A stretch of DNA of 64,000 nt from Pyrocephalus nanus (taxonomy: Eukaryota; Chordata; Aves; Passeriformes; Tyrannidae). Below the pieces are notes generated by a model. The model was not told the origin of the DNA. It made no database searches and was given only the letters and a program-made list of their open reading frames with translations. Positions 1-12,640 of this stretch are shown here, in pieces. The position numbers and the translations under genes were made by a program. How positions within the stretch are numbered: the first letter of the stretch is position 1; each line of letters opens with the position of its first letter. The stretch is from contig CM076260.1 in NCBI GenBank assembly GCA_038380795.1, positions 30,476,634 through 30,540,633 of the forward strand, read 5' to 3'.

Positions 1-734
1 TACAATTATCTGGAATAATTGAGGTGGGGTTTTTTTGGAGAGGGTATGACAGAGATATGCTTTATAGTCAGAAATCCTCAGAGCCAAAACTAATCCCTTC
101 AAGGAAAGGATTATTTCTTCTTTCAAATACTGCTTCTCCACCTTCCACACCCCTCTGCCAAAAATAATTTTGGAAGCTGTATCCTAAATGACCCTTCATG
201 CAGTACAAGCAATTTCAGATCTCAGCTGGCATCAGACCAGGTAGCTGGGAGATGTGCAAAGTAGATTTGTAGTCTTGGTGCTTTGTATATGTTAACACCT
301 CTGTGTGGGTCCTGGTGACACTTTGAGTTGGTTTTCTCTCCATCAACACTCTGGCTGCCTGCAGTGCATGAAGGTTGCTGGGACCTGCAAGGGGAGCAGG
401 GCCAGCTCCTGCCCACAGCTCCAGAGGGTGGCTTCAGAGAAGCCAGTAGAGGAGCTGGAGAAGCATCACATTGAGCAGGACACCCTCTGCTCTGGGGCTG
501 CACAAGGAGTAGGCAGCTGGCATGCAGCCAACATCAAAGGAGGTAAGAAGGAAGCATCGTGGGGAACCAAAAGGAACAGGCACAGTATGATCCCAAGGCA
601 CAGCTCTAGAGTTAGACAAATGCATTCCAGAAAGTGATGATGTAAAGAGTAGAAGAGAGTCTTGTTTATAAACCCTTTTACTTCTGTTCCATCTTATCCA
701 GTCACTTTGAGTGCCATTCTATTTATGAGTTTAG
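1..734. other. Non-coding, nothing recognised
   Basis: Unique-looking intergenic sequence. Short open frames on both strands around 220-640 overlap each other. They show no domain, no family resemblance and no splice context, so they are treated as chance. Confidence 0.6.
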
Positions 735-821
735 TAGTGGACTTGGCAGTGTTAGGTTAATGGTTTAACTTGGTGATCTTAAAGGTCTGTCCAACCTAAA
801 TGATTCCACAATTCTAAGTAC
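735..821 (+). mobile_element. CR1 LINE 3' tail fragment
   Basis: The stretch carries the typical avian CR1 terminal motif in sense orientation: a GGACTTGGCAGTG start, then GATCTTAAAGGTC, CCAACCTAAATG and the ATTC-type end. It is only the last ~85 bp, as expected from strong 5' truncation of CR1 on insertion. No coding part remains. The match is from memory of CR1 consensus ends, so the subfamily is not assigned. Confidence 0.75.
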
Positions 822-2948
822 TTATATGCTAATAAGACCTGCCTTTTTTTAGTTTAGAAGGCTTTTCATCTTCCTGGAATTTACTATAGTGAAAAGTAAA
901 CCCATTTGAAAGTTCTGCCTAGGTCCCATCTCATTCTAGTGTTCCAAACTTTGAAATAGTTTAATTTGGATATTAACATTAAAACTTTGAATTTTGAACA
1001 TATTATTGTGGGAAATATTTATATTCATTCATCTGTTGCATTATGTTTTAACTTGTGTAGTGTTTCCTGTCCACCCTGGAAAAGCTTGGGAGAGGCTATT
1101 GCAGTCCATTACTCTATCTCAGTTGGTGGGCTGATGTCTATTGCAATCCATTGTTTGAAACCGCAGCACATCAGGTCCTATTGTCTAGGAGAACTGGGAG
1201 TCCTAAAAAGACAGCTTTGTTCTTACCATTCTTACCAGAGGAATCTTTTTTCCACCAGGATAAAGCAGTATGTTCTTGGATCCTTTAATATTAGTTCCTT
1301 TGTGAGCATAATAAGGGGTTTTTTTTAAGACGTAAGTAAAAGCTTCTGTTGACTTTGGAGAAACAAAACATATATTCTACCAGAATTACTAAAAAACACA
1401 CTTTTAAAGGATTTAGCTGTTTAAGCATAGTTGTGATTCTTAGGTGGGATCTGCTGTTTCTGGTGAATAGTAATGTCTTTCAAATTCTTCTTGCATTTTT
1501 GCATCACTCTTTGCACAGCCAAGTACAATAACCCAATGAATTCTTTCTCATTCTAGCAGGAACACAATCAAAATATTTGCGGAGAAGAGATGAAATGCAG
1601 TAATGATGACTATCCCAAGCAGATATGGTGAAACTCACCTTTGCTTTCATGGAAGACAATCAAATATAGAATTACATCGGGATAATTCAGGTGTACACAT
1701 CTTGTAAGAATTTCCTTTAATGGAATGTAATTTAAGAAAAGCAAATTTACAACAGATGCCAGTTAGAGCTAAGGAGAAGAAGATAATATAATGTAGTGGA
1801 GAAACATTAAACACATAGGTTGGTGTCAGGTAACATCTGCTTGTTAAAAGGTTTTCTCAGTTTTGTTGCATTAAACCCATCTATAATCACAACATTTCAC
1901 TACTCAGAGAACTTCTGAAAAGATTCTGTCAGAGCTGCTGACAAGTGTGAGAAGCCTGAAGTAATCTGACCCAAGGCCTGAAACAGCTCTTAGGCACCTT
2001 GTTCTAACTTTTATTTGGAGAGTTAGTGGCAGACAATGTATCGCCAGAAGTCCCAACTGTTCCATCAAACATTGTTTCTGATCTTCAAAACAAGACACAA
2101 ATTCAGTACTGCCCTCATGCCCAGTGTTCCCCCATAAGGGACAAGAGAGGAAGATGTTTGGAAATCAGGATGTAGAGGGTTACTGAAATAATGCAGCAGT
2201 CCTGAAGAGTAAGTAACTCTGTAAAACTTTTGAAGAAAAGATTACTGTGTCCTGGAGTAGAGGTTCAAACTGGCAGATCCAGAAGGATTTTTGTAGTCCC
2301 TAGACAAGGTTTGCATCCCCTCAGCAGAGTTAGTCTTATGAGTGTACTGGTCCCTCCTGTTATTACTTCTTTGGTCTGGGAGCAAATACAGAAGTTCTGG
2401 GTGGTGCCAAGTCCCTGTCCTTGCTGAGGATGGATCCACTGTGCAATTCAACAGGGACTTATTGCTCAGCTCACCAGAATTATCTCTACATTATAAAATA
2501 TATATGTATATGATATAAGCTCTTTGCAGATCCAAGTGTACACTACTGCATACATTGTCCTTAAGAATCATGAGACTTAGCTTTATTAAGCAATAGGGAT
2601 GTAAAAAATCTGCTGTTATCACACAATGACTGCAAGTAATGGGGCCAGACATATACCTTCAGGTACATTGGGCTTTCATTGTCTATTGCTTATTGTGACT
2701 TTTCTGCCAAAGTGCACTTTTTAGTTGCTCTATAATTCCGTATGTATGTGGAATCATTTCTCATTAGAAATACACTCTGATAGCTCTAGTAATAGTTCTG
2801 CTACTGACTATAATAGCTTGTCATGTGTTCACTTATTTACTTCCTTTTCTCAGGTATATTAAAACATGATTAAGAGTGCATCATATGACTTGATGACTTT
2901 TTATATTCATCTCATTATCCCAAATTGAGAATATTAAGTAGCACAACA
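822..2948. other. Non-coding, nothing recognised
   Basis: AT-rich intergenic DNA. Open frames at 966-1328 and 2230-2451 are short and overlap frames on the other strand. They resemble no family I know. There is no RNA gene and no clear repeat. Confidence 0.5.
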
Positions 2949-3090
2949 AGATTGTGGAGTCTCCCTCCTTGAAGATCTTCAAAAGCCATCTGGACATTGT
3001 CCTGGACAACCTGGTCTAGGTGGACTTGAACAAGGGATTGGACTTGACATTCCAGAGGTCCCTCCCAGCCTCAAACATTCTTTGATTATG
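2949..3090 (+). mobile_element. CR1 LINE 3' end fragment
   Basis: Sense-oriented CR1. It starts in the end of the ORF2 C-terminal coding part (ATTGTGGAGTCTCC, then CTTGAAGATCTTCAAAAGCC). It runs through CCTGGACAACCTGGTCTAGG into the 3' UTR motif (GGATTGGACTTGACATTCC, then AGAGGTCCCTCCCAGCCTC). It is a 5'-truncated copy of ~140 bp. Confidence 0.88.
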
Positions 3091-4139
3091 TTCTAAAATT
3101 CAGATTCCATTTAGGCTTTATCTTTGGAAATACTTTGATATCTCTTCTTGACACTTATTAGGTAATTGCACCAGTGATACAGAAAATAGTTGATTTTCAG
3201 CAAGAGAGAGTTACACTCTACAAGCACATTGATTTCAATTTTCTGCACCTAGTTCTTGTTTTAGCTAGTGAATGAGTACAATGTGTTCATCATGAATTTC
3301 AGTGAAGAAATGAATGAATTTATTTTAGAAAATATTTTCCAAATGCATTTATTTACCTAAGCATCTAATTTATTTTGAGGTACTCTACCAGAAGCCATTT
3401 CCTTTTTACATAATGACCATTCTAAACCATTCCATGGCTTTTCTCAATAGACTTAAATGAGCCAGTCCTGCCTAAAATTTATACATCTGTTATTTTTATG
3501 GGTTTGTTTGTGTATGTTGTTTTTTATTTTAAAATGTGAGTTATTGCTTATGTCAATCTAGTGCTAGGCATGGATTTTTAGAAAAATAATGTAAATTGGC
3601 ATAAATTTATTTTGCTCTACATACCACCTCCAAACAGAAAAAGAAATGGCACATACTATTTTGTTTGTTTACAAAACCTTATAATTTTAAAAATTGTTTA
3701 ATTTTCATAATTGTGTGTACATATATTGTTACGTGTGTGTTTCATATTAATATGTACCAATATGTATTCATATGATGCTTATGTGTACATATATCTTTTA
3801 ATGACTGAATGATTTCATGTCAAATATTTAGAATTAATTTTGCTATGTGTCCTGATTACAAATAAAGTGAAAGTCTGTGAAATCTGGTGTATGTTATTCC
3901 ATGTTAATGGCATATCTATATTTTGATGTTCTATTCCTCATCAGAGGGAGACCTCGTTTCTCTTCTCCTTGTTAGTCATATCTATTGTCTATGCAAATCA
4001 CAATGGGAAATAGGAGTACATAAAGGCATTTGTGGATTTCAACAGAGAATAAAGAGCAGATTTTGACTTCTCCTTGTTTGAAAGAGTCCCATGAGAAAAA
4101 GCCCTGGGGGGAAGAGAAGTCCAAGAATGCTGATTGATA
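3091..4139. other. AT-rich non-coding DNA
   Basis: Strongly AT-rich sequence with TATATA and TGTGTACATA clusters around 3700-3800. No gene, RNA or classifiable repeat is seen. Confidence 0.5.
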
Positions 4140-4605
4140 TTCAAGGATCACCACCTCCAAGTTCAAGGGCAGTCTACACTAATAAGCAGGAAGGCAAACA
4201 TGAGAAGACTTGCATGGATGAACAAGATGTTTCTGACAAAACTCAAACATGAAAGGAAGCCTGCAGAAAACGGAAGCAGAGAGAGGTAACCCAGAAGGAA
4301 TATGGTAACACTCTGTGAGCATGCAGTGATGGGGGTTAGGAATGCCAAAGCCCAGGCAGAGCGGAATCTGGTGAGGGACATCAAAGGCCAAAGAAGGGCT
4401 TTTTATAAGTACATAAGTGACAAAAGGAAAAGTAGGGATAACATGGGCTATCTGTTGATATGGGCAGTTTTCCTGGTGACACAGGACATGGAAAAGACTG
4501 AGATATTGACAACCTTCTTTGCTTCAGTCTTTACTAGGGAGATCAGCCTTCAGAAGTGCCAGGCCCTGAAGACCAGGGCAAGAAGTTGGAATTTACAACA
4601 ATGAA
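4140..4605 (+). mobile_element. CR1 LINE ORF2 internal fragment
   Basis: This is the linker of CR1 ORF2 between endonuclease and reverse transcriptase. Landmarks are GTGAGGGACATCAAAGGC, a lysine-rich stretch encoding FYKYISDKRK at about 4400-4430, then an acidic stretch and FFASVFTREIS at about 4520-4545. The open frame at 4302-4604 covers most of it but has no protein context. Neither the 3' end nor the catalytic region is present, so this is an orphan internal piece. Confidence 0.85.
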
Positions 4606-4617
4606 CGGTTGGTTCAC

Positions 4618-4642
4618 AAGATCACAGAATCACTGAATGTTC
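4618..4642 (-). mobile_element. Possible CR1 3' tip
   Basis: The text AGATCACAGAATCACTGAATG has the CR1 3'-terminal signature in antisense, directly after the sense CR1 piece that ends at 4605. Only about 25 bp matches, so it may be coincidental. Confidence 0.4.
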
Positions 4643-7600
4643 TTTTTCCTTAGTTATGTAAATAATTTTCCAGATTTCTCAGGCATGTTTGCAATTATCT
4701 GCTAATGCAATGTCAGAGACATCCATTTAAACCTGATGGCAACGTTTTGTATTACTGGAATGGTATTTTTCAGTAGTGCCTGTCATAAACCTGCAATAAG
4801 TTAGATCAATGCCTTCAGGCTTTAGGTTTGACCTGTACGTCTAGTCTTGGTCTATATTTTAGTTTGGGATTTGGGATTGTGTGGAGCACAAACATCTGCC
4901 TGGGCAGGAAGACTGAGGCACAGGCTGCTGCAGGGAAACCAGACTACACTCAATCTTGGCCCTGAAGTAGGGAAGACTTAGCCTTCCTTGAGACTACTCA
5001 GCCTTGAGCTGGAGTCCATAATCAGACACAATTACTAAAAAGGGCAGTATGCATCCTGGTACTCATACTTCCCCCTTTCAGTGAATAGTTTTCTTTCTGC
5101 AACTCAGAAAGCATGCCATTTATTCATTCTTTTTTGCTGCATGCTTAGTGTTGAGACTTAGCTAAGGATGGTTCTCTCAGTTTACAAGATAGTCTAATGA
5201 GAATTTTTGTTTGTTTACAGGCTGTTTCTCCCATTCCCTGCACACATTCTGTTATCAAATAGGCAGACATCAATACTGTGTTTTGGTGTCTGAAGTACAA
5301 GATCAGTAGCAGAACAGTCTGAGACCTTCCTATGCTGAATGGAGGCTACAGAAAGGAGATATCTTCAGTCAGCCAAACGAATGTAAATTGAACAGGTAAG
5401 GTTTTCCTAGAAAGCATCTTTTATTAACTGGACAGAAGTTGTCTCTGAAAAGTAGAAGCTTACTGTTGTTATCCTGTTTTACTGATTTATTTCTTTAATT
5501 TTTTTCAGTTAAAAAAAGGAAGGTCTAAGCACCTATTTCTGTTCTTTTTATTGACCAACAGACTGTCATGTGCTATTACGACAAAAAGATAAAAGAAAAA
5601 AAGTCTGCTTTTCTATACTTAACCCTAAAACCAGTGAAGAGAATGAGAGCATATAAAAATCGTATATCCTTCCTTATTTTTTTTGAGAGAATGACAAACA
5701 TTTCAGAGGTATTTCCTGCATATAATTATTATTTGGTTTGAGCTATTAATGAAGAAGCAATAAGAAACTTGGCACTGATTTCTTTGGGTATTGGTGCTGA
5801 ATCCAGCCAGAAGAAGTATTCATGACTGGCAGTTTTAGACAGGGACATGCATATCTTTACCACAAATGATCAATGGAAAGAAAAAAATATCATACGTGAG
5901 GGTAGGAAATCCTTTTAAGTGAGGAGGTCACAACTGCCTAATCTTTAAGCAGCAAAATGTCAAGAAATGTTCTGTGAAAGGATCTGGCAAAGACTCTGGT
6001 TCACTCCTTCCTGCAAGTGTAGTTTGTGTCAATAGATACCTCTATTTTGCCTTTTGCTCAAAGGGTTATGAGGGAAAGTTCAGAAAAAGGCCATTATATC
6101 CACCTGCTGGGGAGGGGTTACAAGCATAAATGATAATCTCTAACTGATCTGAGCTTCTAAGAAGAGGAAGAGTGGTGCTCCCTGTCTGTAGTGTAGGAAT
6201 GTAGTATGAATCACTGAACACATAGAAATGTTGCTAGTAGGTGGCCTGAGTTCTAGGTATTGCTTAGATTTTGTGAACAGAAATCCATCCTTACCATCTT
6301 TAAAATTCACAGACTGACATTCAGGTACATCACTTTACCTAAACAGAAACTTAGGCAGAAATAAGACTATGTGAGTTCTACCCAAAAAGTCAAAAGATAC
6401 TTTAGAAATTTAGATTTTTGATTTTAAGACATTAAGAAATTCCACAAAAGTTTATGCCAAGCCTAGTGGCATACAACTGTAATTTCACTGAGCTCTGCGT
6501 CAGAAATACTTTTCACCTATCAGTTTTTAAATAGAATTCTGCAGTCTTGCTGCTGAAAAGTAAAACCTTCAGTAGTGTACGATAAATTCAGTCAAAATGG
6601 ATGTGTCTTTCATGTCCTCTTACCATCTGAATTTTCAGTAGTATACATTTTAATATTATTATAAATCCTCTGGGAAAAATTATGATTACTGTCAGCCTCA
6701 TATCTTTTTGGATGAGACTAAAAGCTTTCTTCCGGAGCTTTTAACAAACACTGGGATTGTAGGATAGGAGTTCTTGAGCATAAAAGTGATTGTATCTGAC
6801 AACTATAAAGATGAGAAGATCAGAGACTCTTTGATAAATAAAGAGTCTAATACTGTGCTAATACTGAAACCTTAAATTTCTTTGAGGGCTCCTGCTTTGC
6901 CACTAGTGATGTATTCCAATCATAATAAATGTTTTCCTTTCAGGCACCTTTGCTGTTAGAGCCTAAAACTGCAAGTGATCCCTGAGAATAGTTTCTGGTT
7001 TTTACAGTGGTGCTGTATTTCAGTGGGATTGTCTTTGCTGGAGGACTGGAAGGGAAGGTTGCAGGAACTGAAAGTCCTGGCTGTGCTCTAAACCCTACCT
7101 GATGATGAAGTCTTTGAGAGAGCACATAGGTTTTGAAGCTGGATTCTGAGGGACAGAAGAATCAGATTCCTTGTTGCTTTGGAGCCCTGCTCCAAGACTG
7201 ATAGGTGCAGTTGTTATAGGAAGGCTCTAGAAACTTTCTTTGTTATTTTAAATTCAGAAATCTTTGTGCAGTGAATGTTAACATTGAGATGGAAGAAAAT
7301 TACATCACAAGGAAGAGAAGCCTGTGGTACTTTGAAAGCACATATGAAGAAGAAAATATCTGATAAAGTTAATAGAGCAAGAAAAAAATACCCTTAATCC
7401 TAATATGATTTATCATTTTAAAATACTGGTAGCAAAAATGCTAATAAACGTGTTACTGAGACACAGCATTAGGGCCTTTGATCCTATGGATGCCACCTCT
7501 AATACAGTCTCAGTACCCTCAAAGAGTGCAGAATACATGCTTTTTTTCCCTCAGCTCTATACAATTGGAATTCTCATTAGAAGTGTCCAGAAAAATAAAT

Positions 7601-9979
7601 AGGAAATGTAGGAGAACAAAAATACACAGAAAAGATCCTTTGTGTTCTCTATTCCTCTCTTTTTTCTCTTTGCTCTTTTCCTTCTGTCATTCCCTTAGAG
7701 AGGGAGGAACAAAATCAGTTGTAAACATGCATAATTGGGGAATATTTTAATTTCTTTGTTAGACAGGATGTACAGGTAAAGGGAACCCACTTGCAGGCTG
7801 CACTGAAGTCACCATACAGAAACTGTGAGACCAGGGTTAAAGGGGTAAGTCCTCTGACCTCTGTCAGTATTGGGGTTCCTGAAGCAAGAGAAGAGAGCCA
7901 ACAAGTCATAGTGGATCTAAGAAGAGGCTAATTCAGTTTACACTGCAGGAGTAAGAAGGCAGATTGATACATTTGTCTAACCTGCCACAGAGGCAGGATT
8001 CTTTTGGTCGGAGGAGCATGGAAAATTAGTGGCAGGGAAAACACCAAAGCAACTCTACACTGGGGTAAACGAATGAAAATCCTAAGCAAGAAAAGCAACA
8101 TTTCTAAAGTAAAGCAAAATAGTTGAGACACAGTCAAATAACAGGATATGTCTGGTAGAATAAACAGATGAGGAGTCTACGGATATTTCCATGAGTCACC
8201 ACTGGGCTACACATGGCAACCAAAATGGCACAGTGAAATGATTCAAGGAGATGCAAGGGAAGTGAGTGCAGAAGAAATAAAAAGGAGGATAAAAGCTTTG
8301 CAAGGCTGAGGAGACAGGGAAATTGATGAGATGGAATGATGTCATGGAGACATACCTTTCTTGGCCAGACATGTGGAAAACTGAGGTACATAGATTATAG
8401 TTCTGCTTATGATCTGCTGCCAGCAACTGCTTGTTTACGCCACTGAGGGTTAAGATGACAGCTGTACCTTAATATGACAGGAAACTTTATTTCACAGTAA
8501 GTCTGATTGGTCTGGCAAGGGATCATGTCTGGTAGCTGTGGAGGTCTGAAGAGACTTTTCAAATCTAGTACAAATTTGAAAACAACTGAAATGGAAAAAG
8601 GAGAGTATATCTTTCTTCTTCAGATTTATGATACTGCAAAAGAAAGATAATTTTTTTTCTGAGAATCATTGCTAGATGCTGGTGGAAGTGAACAAAATCA
8701 AATGCACAACTTGGAAATTAAAGCATATTTTAAAATGAACGATTTATTTTTATCCTTACCAGGAGTAAAAAAACCAGAATGAACCTGAGCCTACTCTTAC
8801 CATCAAAGTGTCTGACATGAAATAAACACTTTTCTGATTTAATGGCTATCCCCATGGCAATAGCAGAGGATCTTACAGGTTAAAGACTGAAAGGGTTGAA
8901 TTAGATGAGAAGGAAGCACAGTAGATCCTGACACAGCCCAAAGTACAGCATGTATCTTCAGAACTGAGTTGTGAAGGATACATGTAGAAGGAACATTCTC
9001 TCTATTTCCAGGATTTATCAGTAATATGAGATAGCAATACACTGCAAGTCAGGCAAGGGCAAAAAGAACACTTGCTAATTTTAGAAACACTGGGGTTATT
9101 GTGTCTGGAGCATTAAAGGTGCACTATTTACTGGTTGTCTAAAACTCTTATTAAATCCTCTTCAGTTCCATTTATGATTTTATTATTCTACGATTTTCTA
9201 TTCCATGGCTCAAATACTGCCCTGGATAGTTACCAGGATAAGCTAGAAAGCCAGCAGGAGCTATGCCTATTTATTCCAGGGTTGAAAGAAGCTCTCTAGC
9301 TCTGGCTTTAAGCTGAATAATCCTTGCAAACCTGCTCCAGAACTTTATATGAATTATCGTTTGTTTGTTGTCTGTTTCAATTCTGAAAGAAAGCAAGGAG
9401 TGAAAAATAAAAATGTCATTGACACCAACCAAATTCTAAGTTCTTATTTTGGCAAGAACAAAAAGCTGATGTTCTGACACAGAATGTTCCAATTTGGCAC
9501 AAACAAAACCATTAGGTATTTAAAAGAAAAGCCAAAGAAATAAAGCATTAGTTTCATAAAATATGATGTGGCAAATTCATGTCTTAGCTCCTTAGGTTCA
9601 GGGATCAGATTTCTCACCCATGTTAGAACTGGCTGAATTCTTTCCCATCCTACATGCCCCATATCCTTGCAGAGCACCCCACTCTCCAGCGTGGTAGGAT
9701 AGTTCTGTGTTCAGCTTTCTGTTTAATCCCTGTTGATATTCTTACATTCCAATAGAAAAAAAAGAAAAAAAATAAATATATATTCTTTATATCACAGTGT
9801 GATTGAGGGCAAATTGTTTGCTTGGTTTACACCAAGGTAAGAGGGCAGGTTTCAGTTCACTCAAATAGAAATTGAATTCGCATCTCTTGTTCCCTACATA
9901 TTCCTGAAAACTCCTGAAAATTTCTGCTTCTTGGTGCCTTATTTGACTATGCAACAACATTCCTTTTTATTTTAATCCA

Positions 9980-9981
<2 letters not shown>
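4643..9981. other. Long non-coding stretch, nothing recognised
   Basis: About 5.3 kb of AT-rich intergenic DNA. Open frames are all under 100 codons and scattered on both strands (for example near 7400-7750 and 7930-8430). They have no domains and no neighbours in phase. I see no tRNA, no CR1 terminus and no LTR signal. Confidence 0.45.

Positions 9982-10010
<29 letters not shown>
9982..10010. repeat. (TG)n microsatellite
   Basis: An uninterrupted TG dinucleotide run of about 14 units, flanked by unique sequence. Confidence 0.97.
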
Positions 10011-10878
10011 CTGCTTCTTAAAGCAAACAAACCAACCCACTTAAAATGTTTCAATACAGCTGAACTGAATTTTTTATTCAAATTCAGGTAGATCAAAATC
10101 CTAGTTTCACCAATTATTCCTCACCATGAAGAAAAAAAATATATCCAGCTAGTATTGAGAGGGAATAAATTCTGCCCAGATGATCTTTACAGTCTCCCCA
10201 AGCTCAAATTCTTTGGAAACATCCTTGTCTTGATATCTCCTTCACCTCCAAAGTCCTTTGCACAACAAAAATAGGAAAGAGGAGATGATGGTTTTCCTCT
10301 TCCATAAGCAAGAGTGGACTCATTTATTTTTTCTGATCCTTTTAGCTCTTTCATGTTAGTAAAGCTAGAGGGTACCTTGCCATTGTGTCAAGGGGAGAAT
10401 TGTGAACAATATATCATGTGTTTTAAGATCAGTGGACCATCCTAAATATACATAAATTTAAAAACCAAATGGCTGAAGCTACCTAGGTCCTACCTTCCTC
10501 CACAGTTAGCCCAGTTAGTTGCACATTCAAATTTAAAGGCAGAGGCTGGAAATAAGATAATAATTTTTGATAGATATGGTATCTTTGAAAACCTCAGTGG
10601 GAAGGGCCATTCCTGAGCAATCCATAGTTGCATGGATTACTATGAACATTTATTTTAAATTGCAAGGCAGGATCTGAAAAGAGCACTTAGAAGTCAGAGT
10701 GATCAATTTATTTCAGATGGCCTTTGGTTTGTGAAGATTTTTCACTAAGAGCAGTTGAGCTAGAGGAGAAAGCATAAATAGCTACCTTTGCAATCTTTCA
10801 GTGACAGTGCATAACTATTATGCATAAAGAATAATAAGGCTACAAAGTCAAGAATTCTAATGGAAGAAAAAAGAAAAT
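10011..10878. other. Non-coding, nothing recognised
   Basis: AT-rich intergenic sequence without an open frame over 60 codons, CR1 signature or RNA gene. Confidence 0.5.
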
Positions 10879-11225
10879 TCACAGAGTTATAGGATGATCC
10901 AGGTGAGAAGAGACTCCAGGAGGTTGCTAATCCAACCTCTTATTCAAAGCAGTGTCAATTAGGAGGTCAGACCAGGTTGCTCATGGTTTTATCCAGGTGG
11001 GTCAGGAAAATGTGCAGTTCCAGAAACCTGCTCCATTGCTCGACAGTCCTTACAGTGTTAGTTTCTCTTTTTGTGCACTCTGAACACTTTCCTGTTGCAA
11101 TTTAGGTTTCTCTCATCCTGCCTGTCTCTGTCTTCTTGATGAACTTGTCATACATCCTTGAAGGCTGCTTATAGGACCCCCTCCTAAGACTTTTCTTATT
11201 CAACTTTAGGAAACTTAACTAAAGT
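10879..11225 (-). mobile_element. CR1 LINE 3' end, antisense
   Basis: Antisense CR1 beginning at its 3' terminus (CACAGAGTTATAGGATGATCC, then CTCCAGGAGGTTGCTAATCC). It continues through a GTCAGACCAGGTTGCTCATGG block and the region for the ORF2 C-terminus, up to ATAGGACCCCCTCC. It is clearly diverged and no frame is open. The wording differs from the copies at 19.1 and 25.9 kb, suggesting another subfamily. Confidence 0.8.
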
Positions 11226-12225
11226 TTTCTCCTCAACTTTATTTTTGTTTCCTCTTGTATATGCATATAGCTTTTGCTATCATGGAGTCTCTAATTACCT
11301 TATCAACACCATTCTTTGTTAAGATTTCATCCTCACTTACCTAATAGATGGCATCTATTAAATTTAGCTAATAGATTTAACTAATGGATGGCATCCTACT
11401 TAAATGGTATCAACTTATTAAATTTTTCTTTGTTCGTCATGAACATTTTGGATTGTTCATCATGAACCCTTATTCCTTGTTTACAGCACACTCTTAAAAT
11501 TAACCCCCTAAGGAGGTTTTTCTCAGTATCATTAATTCCATCACAGGTTTCTAATAGTGTTGACTGTAAGACTTGTGTGGGAATAGGAATTTGCATTACA
11601 TGCAATTGCATAGGACAGTCTTGTATTTTTGATTTATGATTTAAAAAACAAAGGAAAGTGTTTCTGCAAAATATTTTCCAATTAGAATTTACATGGAACA
11701 GCTCAGACTGGACAAAGCTATAAATGTTAAGTTACATTATTTGGTTTCACAGTTTAATAATTTCAAATACCGTGTGGGCTGAAAGTTTATTATGCTTACT
11801 TTATAAGTAGGAAATTGAAGCACAGAATAAGAAAGTTTTAGGACAACTATATATTGTGTATGTCTAGACTGAAACAGCTGAGAACATTGTTGAACAGAGA
11901 GTTGAGAGAATTTTAGAGTCCTTTTCCCTTTGAACTCTTCCAAATAAAGAGATGAACACTTGTGAACCTTAAGGAGATTATGATGCTCTAGATAGAAAAT
12001 TAAAGGGACTTAAGTTTTTTCTGAGGGTCTACACAGGGACAAGCATCTTGACTTAATTATATTTCCACTCTGTTTTGGAGAACAGAGTGCAGCTCATACA
12101 TCTGCTGGGAGGATAACTGCCAAAAGTTGATGCTCTGCTTACATGTCCAGAACAAAACTAAAAATAAGTGACATTTTTCTGATTTGGTTAATCTGCTCCC
12201 ATACACAGCAGGTTTTGAAGGAGAG
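11226..12225. other. Non-coding, nothing recognised
   Basis: AT-rich DNA with a small internal near-repeat around 11340-11390, where CTAATAGATGGCAT-like text recurs. The open frames at 11396-11611 and 11737-11943 are short and unassigned. Confidence 0.45.
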
Positions 12226-12640
12226 CACACAGAAGGGGCCAGCATCTGTGCCAGAACAGAGATTCGCATCCTCTGCAGTGGTGGATGACATGACAGGGCA
12301 TGGACTCTGGCTCCTCAGGACTATCTACTGCTGACACATCAGAGACCTTGGACCAGACTTGGTTTCTAAGGATGGATGCAACTCTGCCTCTGGGGGCTGT
12401 AGAGACATCAGAGGCCTCTCAGCAAGGGCGCAGTTCAGACATGCTTCTCACCTACAGCACATGGGTGCTGGGGACAGCCCAGGCTGCCGACTGAGGGAGC
12501 TGGAGAGAGTCCACAGGTTTCAAAGCATCAGAGATGGCAAGCGGGAGATTGAACTGGAGCTTTTACAAAACCCAGCAGGTGCCAGAGTCGGAAACTTCAG
12601 CTGCATCAACTGAGGGCAAGGCAGAGTCCATGACATGAGT
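12226..12640 (+). mobile_element. Probable CR1 5' portion (ORF1 / 5' UTR remnant)
   Basis: GC-richer text precedes the CR1 pol remnant and ends in a stretch that would encode RLRELERVHRFQSIRDGK and LLQNPAGARVG. That is reminiscent of the basic, leucine-rich part upstream of avian CR1 ORF2. It sits directly 5' of, and in the same orientation as, the RT remnant, so it may be the same insertion with an internal deletion. The assignment is from memory only and the frame is short. Confidence 0.5.
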
